A stretch of DNA of 64,000 nucleotides, from NCBI GenBank assembly GCA_900551075.1, contig URVB01000007.1, forward strand, positions 55,703 to 119,702, read 5' to 3'. The position numbers were made by a program, and so were the translations under genes. Of this stretch, positions 35,631 to 43,694 are shown one piece after another. This DNA is from an uncultured Blautia sp. (GTDB lineage Bacteria > Bacillota > Clostridia > Lachnospirales > Lachnospiraceae). The notes below the pieces were generated by a model. It saw nothing but the letters and a program-made list of their open reading frames with translations, was not told where the DNA came from and searched no databases. Within the stretch, counting starts at the first letter, position 1, and every line of letters begins with the position of its first letter.

Positions 35631-35668
35631 ATGGGGGCTGTTGCACAAATATGCGAAGGCCCCCATTT
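35631..35668 (+). terminator. Probable terminator of the hydrolase gene
   Basis: ATGGGGGC (35631-35638) pairs with GCCCCCAT (35659-35666), followed by TTAA. The U tract is weak. Confidence 0.55.
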
Positions 35669-35747
35669 AACGGGCAGGCTATGCTTCTAAAAGGCCTAAG
35701 GAGAAGACCATAGGGAGTGCAAAATCGTTCTTTTATTGTTGGTATGG

Positions 35748-35775
35748 TTGACTATGGGTAGAAAAATATTATAAT
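35748..35775 (+). promoter_or_regulatory. Promoter of the SnoaL/toxSAS-like operon
   Basis: TTGACT (35748-35753), a 16-bp spacer and TATAAT (35770-35775), 31 bases before the GTG at 35807. Confidence 0.7.
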
Positions 35776-35806
35776 TAGATTAAAATAGGATTTGAGGTAT
35801 TAAATA

Positions 35807-36226
35807 GTGAATGAACATGAAAGAATAATCCGATTGTGGTTCGATATGTGGCTGCAACAAAAAGATTTAGGCATAGATGATATTTTCACAGAAGATGCTA
35901 TATATGTCGAGAGTTGGAGTCCCAAATACGAAAACCGTGGAATGATAAAACATTGGTTTGAAGAATGGAATAACCGTGGAAAAGTCCTCACATGGGATAT
36001 AAAGCAATATTTTCATAAAGAAAACCAAACGATTGTAGAGTGGTATTTTAAGGATGAAATGAAAAATGGCGACAAAGAAGAATTCGATGGGATGTCGCTT
36101 GTCAAATGGACACCTGACAATAGGATAAGATTCTTGAAGGAATTTGGCTGCAATCTTGATAACTATAACCCGTATCAAAGTAGCGATTCCCCACAATTCA
36201 GGAGCGAAAAGGCGAATTGGTTTTAA
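35807..36226 (+). CDS. SnoaL/NTF2-like fold protein
   Basis: A 139-residue protein starting with GTG. It opens with a helix ERIIRLWFDMWLQQ and continues with DIFTEDAIYVESWSPKYENRGMIKHWFEEWN, the pattern of SnoaL-like/NTF2 cone proteins that bind or modify small molecules. No catalytic residues can be assigned. It is visibly more AT-rich than its neighbours and is 16 bases before the RelA/SpoT-domain gene, behind a shared promoter. Its role in that unit is unknown. Confidence 0.7.
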   Translation: MNEHERIIRLWFDMWLQQKDLGIDDIFTEDAIYVESWSPKYENRGMIKHWFEEWNNRGKVLTWDIKQYFHKENQTIVEWYFKDEMKNGDKEEFDGMSLVKWTPDNRIRFLKEFGCNLDNYNPYQSSDSPQFRSEKANWF

Positions 36227-36242
36227 GCAGGGGGGCGTAAAT

Positions 36243-36866
36243 ATGTCAGATATGCTGAAAAAAGATGGCTTGTCAATAGAACTTCTCGAAAAACTGTCTT
36301 ATTGTTCAGAATTAGGAATAAATTTAAAGAAAAACCTGCATTATTTTGATAAGACAGCACTATTTACAGAATTAGAGAAAATCAATATATGGTATGATGA
36401 AATGGATTTTCTGCCGGATTTGGTGATTGACTATAGGATTAAAAGTATACATTCCGCACGATTGAAGTATTTCAGGTACTATCCAGACCACCAGACAGGC
36501 AAAGTGTTCAACGATATGCTGGGTTTTCGTACTCTTTGTGATGATTATGGCGATATATTTGCATTATCTGAATATAACCATATTCGTGTCGCTGATATGT
36601 CAAATGGAAAAGCACATGATGATGGGTACCGAGGAGTACATGTTTATTTTCAGTTGGATAATTCCCATTATCCGATAGAAATTCAATATAATACCTATTA
36701 TGACAGACAACTTAATAACTGGCTTCATAAATATGTGTATAAGAAAGAGTACGATAATACAGTGGGCTGTTCTCTGCGGACTGCTTATGAAAATGGAATT
36801 ATCAGGACAGAAAGCAACTTTAAGGAGGTATTGAATCATGTGTTACTTGATAGCAAAAAAATTTGA
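36243..36866 (+). CDS. RelA/SpoT-domain protein, candidate toxSAS toxin
   Basis: A 207-residue single-domain protein. Motifs follow the RelA/SpoT nucleotidyltransferase order: DYRIKSIHSARLKY (substrate-binding R-x-K-S), a segment NDMLGFRTLCDDYGD, DDGYRGVHVYF (the G-loop tyrosine and GYR-x-H) and YPIEIQYNT with the catalytic glutamate. No hydrolase or ACT domain is present. Small synthetases of this size are either housekeeping (p)ppGpp makers or toxSAS toxins that pyrophosphorylate tRNA or make toxic nucleotides. The AT-rich accessory setting and the overlapping downstream small gene favour toxSAS (inference). AGGGGGGCG precedes the ATG at 36243. Confidence 0.75.
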   Translation: MSDMLKKDGLSIELLEKLSYCSELGINLKKNLHYFDKTALFTELEKINIWYDEMDFLPDLVIDYRIKSIHSARLKYFRYYPDHQTGKVFNDMLGFRTLCDDYGDIFALSEYNHIRVADMSNGKAHDDGYRGVHVYFQLDNSHYPIEIQYNTYYDRQLNNWLHKYVYKKEYDNTVGCSLRTAYENGIIRTESNFKEVLNHVLLDSKKI

Positions 36867-37065
36867 CAGTACAGGCTGCCTTGCCTTGCGGACTACTCAT
36901 GGTAGGCATTTGGTGGATTTTAAAAAGAAACTGATTCAAAAAATAGGATATGATAACATTCAGTTGATAACCATAAGCCGCCCATCTGCCTATGGGGAAT
37001 ATGAGCCGTATCATTTTGTAGATACAGAAACAGAATTTGAGCAGGAAGTTATTAAAATGTCTTGA
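36838..37065 (+). CDS. Small protein overlapping the RelA/SpoT gene, candidate antitoxin
   Basis: A 75-residue protein beginning MCYLIAKKFDSTGC and containing TTHGRHLVDFKKKL and QLITISRPSAYGEYEPY. A perfect AAGGAGGT lies inside the end of the preceding gene and the two frames overlap by 29 bases, so translation is coupled. I recognise no characterised domain. The layout (toxic-type synthetase then small overlapping partner) is that of toxSAS toxin-antitoxin pairs. Confidence 0.7.
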   Translation: MCYLIAKKFDSTGCLALRTTHGRHLVDFKKKLIQKIGYDNIQLITISRPSAYGEYEPYHFVDTETEFEQEVIKMS

Positions 37066-37632
37066 AACAGAACATTTTCTGTTAGTTGCAAAGTCGATAA
37101 GAAAATATAAATTTAAGAATATCTTGCAAAAAGACAAGGGATAGAGTGTAATGACAGTGAGTTTAAGAGGGGCGGATATTGTCTGGACTGTGTGGGTAAA
37201 TGGTTATGATGAGCGGTATGGGTTATAGGATGGTGGAACCGCAAGAGGGGGTTCGGAATATCCGCACGAAATGGGAGAAGAAAGACCCGGGAAATGGGAA
37301 ATTTATGTAGGATTTTAAAATCGGCACAATCGGTAACAAGTAGCCGGAGGAATATACTTGTGAAGCAAGGGGCAGAGGGGAGCGCTGGAACGTTCCATTG
37401 CCAAAGACGAGGAATGTATAGATAAGACAAGACACATATCTATTGAGATCTATTTTAATCTAAAACCTGTTCCTGCTGGAAAGGTAATCTAAAAAACAAT
37501 TTCATAAATATTTCTTGAGGGGCATATTCGACATTCTACTTGTATTTTCCAATTATTTTGAAGTCAAGCATTTATGCCCAGGGGCAGTTCTGCTGTTGAC
37601 AAACATGTGTACGGAGTATATGATGGGATCAT
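37066..37632. other. ORF-poor stretch with several inverted repeats
   Basis: No convincing gene is found in these 567 bases. Short open frames occur at 37209-37310 (33 residues, no clear ribosome site) and 37360-37425 (21 residues, GTG after GCCGGAGG), neither recognised. The segment is rich in small dyads: GAACC/GGTTC near 37235, CGGA/TCCG near 37255, the palindrome GGAACGTTCC near 37387 and ATAGAT/ATCTAT near 37418-37445. It may be a structured RNA or the remnant of a mobile element such as an ORF-less group II intron. TTGACA at 37596 may begin the yaaA promoter. Confidence 0.4.
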
Positions 37633-38376
37633 ATGAAGATTATTATTTCACCGGCAAAAAAAATGAATATAGATACAGACAGTCTGGAGTATGAGGCACT
37701 TCCCGCGTTTTTGCAGGAGACAGGCAGACTTATGGAGTGGGTGCGGCAGCTTACGTATGAGGAGGCCAGGAAGCTGTGGGCCTGCAATGACAAGCTTGCA
37801 GAGCTGAATTTCCGGCGTTTTCAGGAGATGCATCTTCGGAAAAGCCTGACACCTGCCCTGCTGTCATACGAAGGAATTCAATACCAGTACATGGCGCCTA
37901 AGGTATTTTCACAGCGGGAGTGGATGTATGTGCAGGAGCATCTGCGGATTTTATCGGGCTTTTACGGAGTCCTGAGACCTCTGGATGGGGTGGTGCCGTA
38001 CCGGCTGGAAATGCAGGCGAAGGCATCTCCTGATGGTGCGAAAAATCTGTATGACTTTTGGGCGGATAAGCTGTATCAGACAGTGTTCACTGAGAGCCGG
38101 GCTGTGCTGAATCTGGCATCTAAGGAATACTCGAAATGCATTGAGAAGTATCTTGAGCCGGGTGATATATTTGTTACCTGCATTTTCGGGGAATGGAAAA
38201 ACGGCAGGGTCATCCAGAAGGGAACACAGGCCAAAATGGCAAGGGGTGAAATGGTCCGGTATATGGCGGAAAATGCCGTAAAAGATACAGGGGAGCTGAA
38301 GCATTTTGACCGTTTGGGCTATCGTTTCAGAGAGGAACTGTCATCCGAGCGTGAATACATATTTGTGAAAGAATAG
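37633..38376 (+). CDS. yaaA: Peroxide stress protein YaaA family
   Basis: A 247-residue protein of the YaaA/UPF0246 family. MKIIISPAKKMN is the conserved start and the family motifs LSGFYGVLRPLDGVVPYRLEM and NLYDFWADKLYQ are present. In E. coli YaaA lowers free iron during peroxide stress and binds DNA. Length is normal. The gene stands alone between the ORF-poor stretch and the decayed methylase. Confidence 0.93.
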   Translation: MKIIISPAKKMNIDTDSLEYEALPAFLQETGRLMEWVRQLTYEEARKLWACNDKLAELNFRRFQEMHLRKSLTPALLSYEGIQYQYMAPKVFSQREWMYVQEHLRILSGFYGVLRPLDGVVPYRLEMQAKASPDGAKNLYDFWADKLYQTVFTESRAVLNLASKEYSKCIEKYLEPGDIFVTCIFGEWKNGRVIQKGTQAKMARGEMVRYMAENAVKDTGELKHFDRLGYRFREELSSEREYIFVKE

Positions 38377-38447
38377 GGAAATATGAGATGCTTTCTGCTG
38401 CATTAGAGAGCAGGATTTCCCTGTAAATAAAAGAAAGAGAGAGTTCC

Positions 38448-39309
38448 ATGTTTAACATAAGCAACAGAAGATATACAGGTAGCAAGTACAAATTATTGGA
38501 TTGGATAGAGGAACTGATAGAGAAAAACTGCAGCGGAGATGTCTTTTTTGATGTATTTGCAGGAACCGGAGGAGCTGCCGGACAATTATGTTTCCCAAAA
38601 TTTCGGAGGAAAGTATTTTTCCCTTTCGGATGCAAAGAAGATCGGTTGTATACGCGAAGATCTGGAACAGCAGAGGGAGAACCTGAGCCGGAAGGAATTT
38701 GATATTCTGCTGGCTTCGCTTCTGTATTCCATGGACAAAATTGCTAATACGGTGGGGCATTATGACGCATACCGTAAACTGAAGCATGTGGAGAACCGTT
38801 TTCAGTATGGTTTGGTCGTACCGGAGGATGCGGGCTGTGTATTTGACATTTATCGGGAGGATGCAAATGAGCTTGTGAGAAAGGTAAAGGCAGATGTGGC
38901 TTTTGTAGACCCGCCGTATAACAGCAGACAGTACAGCCGGTTTTATCATGTATTGGAGAATATCGCCCAATGGAAGAAGCCGGAGCTGGAAGGTACTGCC
39001 CTGAAGCCGAAGCCGGAAAATATGAGTGAATACTGCCGGAATCAGGCCCCGAAGGTCTTTGATGATCTGATTTCCAACATGGATGTAAAATATATTGTTG
39101 TGACCTATAATAATACGTATCGTTCCAGGAGCAGCTCCTCCAGAAATAAGATTAGCCTGGAAGAAATCAGACGGATTTTGGAAAAAAGAGGGGAAACGAA
39201 GGTCTATGAAAAGTCACATCCCTGTTTTAATGCGGGCAAAACAGAATTTGACGGCCATAAGGAAATGGTATTTATCACAAAGGCAGGTATTCGGAATGAA
39301 GGGGAATAA
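38448..39309 (+). pseudogene. Adenine-specific DNA methylase (COG3392-like), broken by deletion and frameshift
   Basis: Two overlapping frames belong to one methylase. Frame 1 (38448-38702) supplies RRYTGSKYKLLDWIEELIEK and FFDVFAGTGGA, the SAM-binding motif. Frame 2 (to 39309) supplies LPDNYVSQNFGGKYFS, KIANTVGHYDAYRK, the catalytic VDPPYNSRQYSRFYH and VTYNNTYRSRSSSSRNK. At 38566-38582 the reading jumps from frame 1 to frame 2, and the stretch that family members have between the SAM motif and NYxSxNF appears to be missing. A deletion whose length is not a multiple of three fits best. The product is probably inactive. Confidence 0.8.
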
Positions 39310-40276
39310 GATTATACGTTCCCCCTTCTTTTATGTTGGGGACAAATATAAGCTGATGCCGCAGCTAAGAACACTGATGCCCTGTGATATTGATCAGTAT
39401 ATTGAGCCGTTTGCAGGCGGGGGAAGTTCCTTTTTGAATTCAAAGGGAAATACCTATATCCTGAATGATGTGGACCCCTATGTGATCGAGCTGCATAAAG
39501 AAATCCGCAGATATGCAGAGCGGCCGGAGGAGCTGTTCGGACAGCTCTTTGAGATAATCGATTATTATGGATTATCCTGCTCCTGCAGAGGTCATCTGGT
39601 ACCGGATGAGTTGAAGAAGCAATACGTAAAAACCTATTATTCCAGATATAACAAAGAGGCATATATGAGGATGAGGAAGGATTTTAACGCGGACAAAAAT
39701 AATCTGCTGCGCTTGTATCTTCTGCTGATCTATGGCTTTAATCACATGATCCGTTTTAATGGAAAAGGGGAATTTAACCTTCCGGTGGGCAACGTGGATT
39801 TTAATGGAAAAGTATATGCGGCACTTGTAATTTATCTGGAATTTATGCGTAAACATGAACCGCAATTTTACAATATGGACTATATTGATTTTTTGGAAGG
39901 GCTGCATTTTGACAGGAAGTCTTATGTGTTTCTGGACCCTCCGTACCTGATTTCCATGAGTGAGTACAATAAGCTTTGGAATGAAGAAAAAGAAATACAG
40001 CTTTGCGGATATCTGGATGAACTGGCCCGGAAGGGCGTAAGATTCGGCATTACGAATCTGATCGCACATAAGGGAAAGATCAACGAAACTTTTTGGGAAT
40101 GGTCCCAAAAATATTGTACTTATCATGTAAAAAGCAACTATATCAGTTTCAATGACAACACCATAAAAGAGAACTCCAGGGGGGTGTCCGTGACAAATTA
40201 TGGAAGAACTGCAGGATTTTCGGACAGCCTTTTACCCTATGAGGGACAGGTATTGACAGAGTACTTAGAGGATTAA
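39296..40276 (+). CDS. Dam/D12-class N6-adenine DNA methyltransferase
   Basis: A 326-residue intact methylase. FFYVGDKYKLMPQL, the SAM-binding FAGGGSSFLN, RFNGKGEFNLPVGN and the catalytic DPPYLIS are the D12-class (Dam, DpnM, MboI) motifs in order. The ATG at 39296 overlaps the end of the broken methylase by 14 bases; a longer frame from 39206 lies within that gene and is rejected. The family often recognises GATC-like sites. It is probably the protective methylase of a restriction-modification unit with the next gene. Confidence 0.9.
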   Translation: MKGNKIIRSPFFYVGDKYKLMPQLRTLMPCDIDQYIEPFAGGGSSFLNSKGNTYILNDVDPYVIELHKEIRRYAERPEELFGQLFEIIDYYGLSCSCRGHLVPDELKKQYVKTYYSRYNKEAYMRMRKDFNADKNNLLRLYLLLIYGFNHMIRFNGKGEFNLPVGNVDFNGKVYAALVIYLEFMRKHEPQFYNMDYIDFLEGLHFDRKSYVFLDPPYLISMSEYNKLWNEEKEIQLCGYLDELARKGVRFGITNLIAHKGKINETFWEWSQKYCTYHVKSNYISFNDNTIKENSRGVSVTNYGRTAGFSDSLLPYEGQVLTEYLED

Positions 40277-40350
40277 GCGGATGCAGAAGAAGATGGGGCG
40301 GATTAAAGAGGTGCGGATGCAAAATCCGCATAAGAGAGGAAGCCTGCAGA

Positions 40351-40851
40351 GTGGTCCTAAAGCATATGTTTGGAGAGGAGTGTCTTTTTTTCACAGAAAC
40401 CGATACTTCCAAAAACCAGATTGATATCAGGCTGGCAACAGGACGGACGATAGAGGTGCGATCCTCCTGCGTGCGGAATGGAATAGAGTTCGCAGTTTTT
40501 ATGAAAAATAAAGAAATTGACGGCCAGCAGTATTTCGATGTGATTGGTCCTTATACCAATGGCTATAAGCCGGGGGAAAGCTTTAAGGATTATTATATGA
40601 GAGTTTTATATCATTGTGATAAGAGAGAATTTATGCGGACGATTTTGGGCAGGGATGAGATTGTCCTGTATATTACCGGAGGCGCTACGGAGGCAATGAT
40701 GAAAAATCCGGACTATTATCAGATCAAGCATCTGACTCCGGCGGGAGGAGAGGTGCAGAGAGAGTCCGATTATCAGGTGATTCCGCTGGGTAAGAGCCTG
40801 GATTTCCATGAATTTCTTGAAGTGATCGGGAGAGAAAATCTGCTTTTGTAG
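40351..40851 (+). CDS. Possible type II restriction endonuclease (PD-(D/E)xK-like)
   Basis: A 166-residue protein starting with GTG after AGAGGAAG. I do not recognise a named family. The core QIDIRLATGRTIEVRSS resembles a PD-(D/E)xK nuclease site (Asp on one strand, Glu-x-Arg on the next), and IGPYTNGYKPGESFKDYY follows. It lies after two adenine methylases. An overlapping frame at about 40292-40420 reads NPHKRGSLQSG just before, so the true N-terminus may have been separated by a one-base shift. It could be intact and short, or a decayed restriction enzyme. Confidence 0.5.
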   Translation: MVLKHMFGEECLFFTETDTSKNQIDIRLATGRTIEVRSSCVRNGIEFAVFMKNKEIDGQQYFDVIGPYTNGYKPGESFKDYYMRVLYHCDKREFMRTILGRDEIVLYITGGATEAMMKNPDYYQIKHLTPAGGEVQRESDYQVIPLGKSLDFHEFLEVIGRENLLL

Positions 40852-40866
40852 ATTTTCTCTCTTTGT
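40830..40866 (+). terminator. Terminator overlapping the nuclease-like stop codon
   Basis: GAGAGAAAATCT pairs with AGATTTTCTCTC (40830-40841 with 40850-40861), followed by TTTG. The stem includes the stop codon. Confidence 0.8.
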
Positions 40867-40895
40867 GCTTCAGAGAGCTTTATTTTGCTTTTGAA

Positions 40896-40905
40896 TATAC
40901 GTACA
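40896..40905. promoter_or_regulatory. Upstream copy of a GntR-type operator
   Basis: TATACGTACA matches the palindrome at 41095-41104 (TGTACGTACA) with one mismatch, 199 bases upstream, a spacing that would allow looping. Confidence 0.35.
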
Positions 40906-41087
40906 AATAAAGGCTGAAAAATTGATTTTGAAAAATAAAACAAATGGTATAGTACAATGGAAACCATACTTTTATGCAGAAAAATATGCAAATGAATAGT
41001 GATAAATGTATGTTTTTTACAATAATATCCAAAAAATAATGTGAAAAATGCACAAAATAAGGGCCGGAAGATTAGAGGGTGCGACAA

Positions 41088-41116
41088 TTTACAATGTACG
41101 TACATTATGATAATAT
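41088..41116 (+). promoter_or_regulatory. Promoter and palindromic operator of the EIIC-like operon
   Basis: TTTACA (41088-41093), a 17-bp spacer and TAATAT (41111-41116). The spacer is largely the perfect 14-bp palindrome AATGTACGTACATT (41093-41106), which resembles HutC-subfamily GntR operators (GT..AC half-sites). The GntR gene at 43695 is the likely regulator. The wider region 40867-41160 has no gene. Confidence 0.5.
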
Positions 41117-41160
41117 GTATTCATAGTTAACTATAATGAATGATGAATGGAGGAGATAAG

Positions 41161-42726
41161 ATGAAACAGCTTGCAGTAATTGGAAGCAGCGGTGGGAATT
41201 TGTATAACCAGGGCGGCAGTGACCCGAAAAAAATGATGGATGAAATATTCACCCAGGCGCAGTCTGCCGGAATCCGGATCGCCTATGTGCAGTTTATCGG
41301 GACAAATACTACCATGGACAATATTTCTATGGATGCAAAAGCAAGGCTGTGGACATTGAATGGAGATAATTCAATCGGATGCAGTGAGGAAGCAGCTTTA
41401 AAGGATATAAATGAAATGGCGGTCAGGAACGACAAGGAACTGGCGGAATTGATATATGCCGGAAAAATAGATGGAATGATGCTTTTAAGCTGTGACCCCA
41501 AAGGAACAAATAAAAGAGCCTTGACTGCAGCGGCAGAAAAACAGATTCCGTTGGCAGGGACCGGCGGCACTTCCATGGCAAATACGCAGGCAATGGGTTG
41601 CAGGGTGATCGCTGCGTCAGGAACCACGGGGACGACGAATCGCACAAGAGCAATCTCTGCAGTTTCCGCTTTTTCAAAAGAGTGGAAAATAAAATACAGC
41701 CCGATTATCGGATCCTCTGCAGGAGGTCAGGCGCAGGAGGGAAATGTATGGAAGCGCATTAACTTCAGAGGAATCATGATGGCCTCTATGCCCGGGTTTA
41801 TTGCTATGGCTCTTTGTCTTGCACTGAGCAAAATACCGGGGCTTGGAGGATTAGAGGAAGTATTTAATACACTGGTGGGCTTTCTGCCGATTGTGTTGGC
41901 TGCGATTGCAGCGAAGCAGGTTTCCGGTTTGGATGAAGTGGGAATTGTTGCAGGTATTGTAGGCGGGGCCTTGTCTGTGGATGGAGGAATAATCGGCGGA
42001 TTGATCGTAGGTATACTGGCAGGTATCTTTTCGTATTACATTATTTCACTTTGTTTTAAATACAAAGTGCCCGGAACTACAGCCAACATTGCTGCCGGAG
42101 GAATTTCCGGCCTTGTCTCCGGTTTGATCGGAATGTATGCAGTTGCTCCGGCAGCCGCATGGATTGGCGATCTAATAAAATTGGCAATTGATTGGGCATT
42201 GGATTATAATGCAATTCTTGCAGGAGGAGTTGCTGGATTTGCTATCTGGTTTGCAATTATCGGCGGTGTGTACCATGCGGCGATCCTTCCGATTATTTTG
42301 CTGGAAATGGAGTCAACGGGCTTCAGCTTTTTGGGATGTATCGATCTGTGCGGATTGATCATGGTCTGTGCCGGAATTCAGCTTGCAAATATCGTTATAC
42401 CGAAAAAAGAGGGAGACAGGGTTGCCTGTATTCCGAACCTGATTATCAATCTGGCTTTCGGAACCTTTGCGGAGGCCGCATATCCATTTATGTTTTCAAG
42501 TAAAAAGATTTTTGCATCTACCATTGCGGCCTCTACATTATCCGGCCTTTTGATTGGATTTTTCGATGCAAAATGTACCGCCTATGTACCATGCTTTTTG
42601 GCTCCGTTTATGTCCAATGATAAGGTGGTACAGGTCATTCTCTGTATGGTATTTTCCGTTGCGTGTGCTTTTGTGCTGACAGCATTCTTCAATCGGGCGG
42701 AAAGAGGAAAAACAGAGATGAAATGA
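41161..42726 (+). CDS. Fructose-EIIC-like membrane carrier with fused N-terminal soluble domain
   Basis: A 521-residue protein. Residues 1-190 are soluble, with a Gly/Ser/Thr-rich core (AGTGGTSMANTQ, AASGTTGTTNRTRA); I do not recognise this domain. From about residue 195 there are eight to ten membrane helices resembling PTS IIC proteins of the fructose group, including a re-entrant stretch GTFAEAAYPFMFSS that resembles EGAIPFA. No IIA or IIB phosphotransfer domain is in the chain or next to it. GGAGGAG precedes the ATG at 41161. With the TIM-barrel gene and GntR regulator it forms a small sugar-use operon of unknown substrate. Confidence 0.75.
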   Translation: MKQLAVIGSSGGNLYNQGGSDPKKMMDEIFTQAQSAGIRIAYVQFIGTNTTMDNISMDAKARLWTLNGDNSIGCSEEAALKDINEMAVRNDKELAELIYAGKIDGMMLLSCDPKGTNKRALTAAAEKQIPLAGTGGTSMANTQAMGCRVIAASGTTGTTNRTRAISAVSAFSKEWKIKYSPIIGSSAGGQAQEGNVWKRINFRGIMMASMPGFIAMALCLALSKIPGLGGLEEVFNTLVGFLPIVLAAIAAKQVSGLDEVGIVAGIVGGALSVDGGIIGGLIVGILAGIFSYYIISLCFKYKVPGTTANIAAGGISGLVSGLIGMYAVAPAAAWIGDLIKLAIDWALDYNAILAGGVAGFAIWFAIIGGVYHAAILPIILLEMESTGFSFLGCIDLCGLIMVCAGIQLANIVIPKKEGDRVACIPNLIINLAFGTFAEAAYPFMFSSKKIFASTIAASTLSGLLIGFFDAKCTAYVPCFLAPFMSNDKVVQVILCMVFSVACAFVLTAFFNRAERGKTEMK

Positions 42727-42754
42727 TGAAGTAAAAAAGTTGGAGGAAAAGTGA

Positions 42755-43594
42755 ATGTTTCAAAATGATATGACTAGAAAAATGAGATGCAGCATGGAAA
42801 AGGTATACAAAGCCATAGAGAAAGGAAATGGGCATACGATTTTAAGTACGGGAATCACAGGAGACGACGCAAGAATGGCGAAGGCGGTTGTAGATGCAGG
42901 TGTGACGATGCTGGAACCAAATCACCCCGCGCTTGTTCTGGCAAGAGGATATAAAGGGATCACTTCCATGCATGAGGCAGAAAAAATCCGCCATGAGATT
43001 TCCGTTGGCCAGATGGCAGAAGTTACACATGGAGTGAGAAGTGTAGTAGGAAATGACGTTTACATTACCGTGGGAATTCCGGGCGGTTTTACGGAGATTC
43101 TTCCGACTCCTCTTACAGAGGATGATTTTCTGAAGATGTCAAGGAGCGGAGCGGATGGTCTGCATACACATAAATCCAGTTTGAACGACCTGGAAGAACT
43201 TGTACAAGCGGCCCATAAGTATGGGCTTTGTGTGGATGCCTATATTGGTCTTCCTACGGATTTACATACATTTGGAATTTCGGCAGAACAGCCGGAGGAG
43301 GTTTCCGCGGTTGCCAGGCAAATGGAAGGAATCGGCGTGGATATGATCGGCCTTATGACCGGGATGAGCTATGAAGGAGTAAAAGCGGGCCAGATACATC
43401 CGTTTTTGAAGGAGAGGCTGTGTGCGTTGGTTGAGTCGGTCAGTGTTCCCACACTTGCAGAAGGCGGAATCAATCTTGACAATTTCCATGCCTTTAAGGA
43501 AACAGGCGTGAATATTCTGGTTGTTGGAACATCCATCGACAAAATGGCCGGTAAAGCTGTTGCAGATGCGGTGCGGGATTTCTTGAATATTTGA
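42755..43594 (+). CDS. TIM-barrel enzyme of the ribulose-phosphate-binding type
   Basis: A 279-residue single-domain protein. Beta-strand patterns (HTILSTGITGDD, VTMLEPNH, VYITVGIPGG, GLCVDAYIGLP, VDMIGLMTGM) and the late phosphate-binding loops VPTLAEGGINLDN and NILVVGTSID mark a phosphate-binding TIM barrel as in hexulose-phosphate synthases, epimerases and HisA. The exact reaction cannot be read. It lies 28 bases after the carrier gene, with TTGGAGG before its start, and probably acts on the imported sugar. Confidence 0.75.
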   Translation: MFQNDMTRKMRCSMEKVYKAIEKGNGHTILSTGITGDDARMAKAVVDAGVTMLEPNHPALVLARGYKGITSMHEAEKIRHEISVGQMAEVTHGVRSVVGNDVYITVGIPGGFTEILPTPLTEDDFLKMSRSGADGLHTHKSSLNDLEELVQAAHKYGLCVDAYIGLPTDLHTFGISAEQPEEVSAVARQMEGIGVDMIGLMTGMSYEGVKAGQIHPFLKERLCALVESVSVPTLAEGGINLDNFHAFKETGVNILVVGTSIDKMAGKAVADAVRDFLNI

Positions 43595-43694
43595 TAAATA
43601 GTATGTCGCCGGTAAAAACCATCCAGGTATTATTTGCAGAGAATGTTTTTCTTTGATATTATTTATACATTAGGATAAATACGGGGTGATATTT

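Noticed and set aside
37209..37310. A 33-codon frame starting MSGMGYRMVEPQEG that looked like the start of a recombinase
   Set aside because: No ribosome site is present and the frame stops at once; the resemblance is too weak to call a gene or pseudogene.
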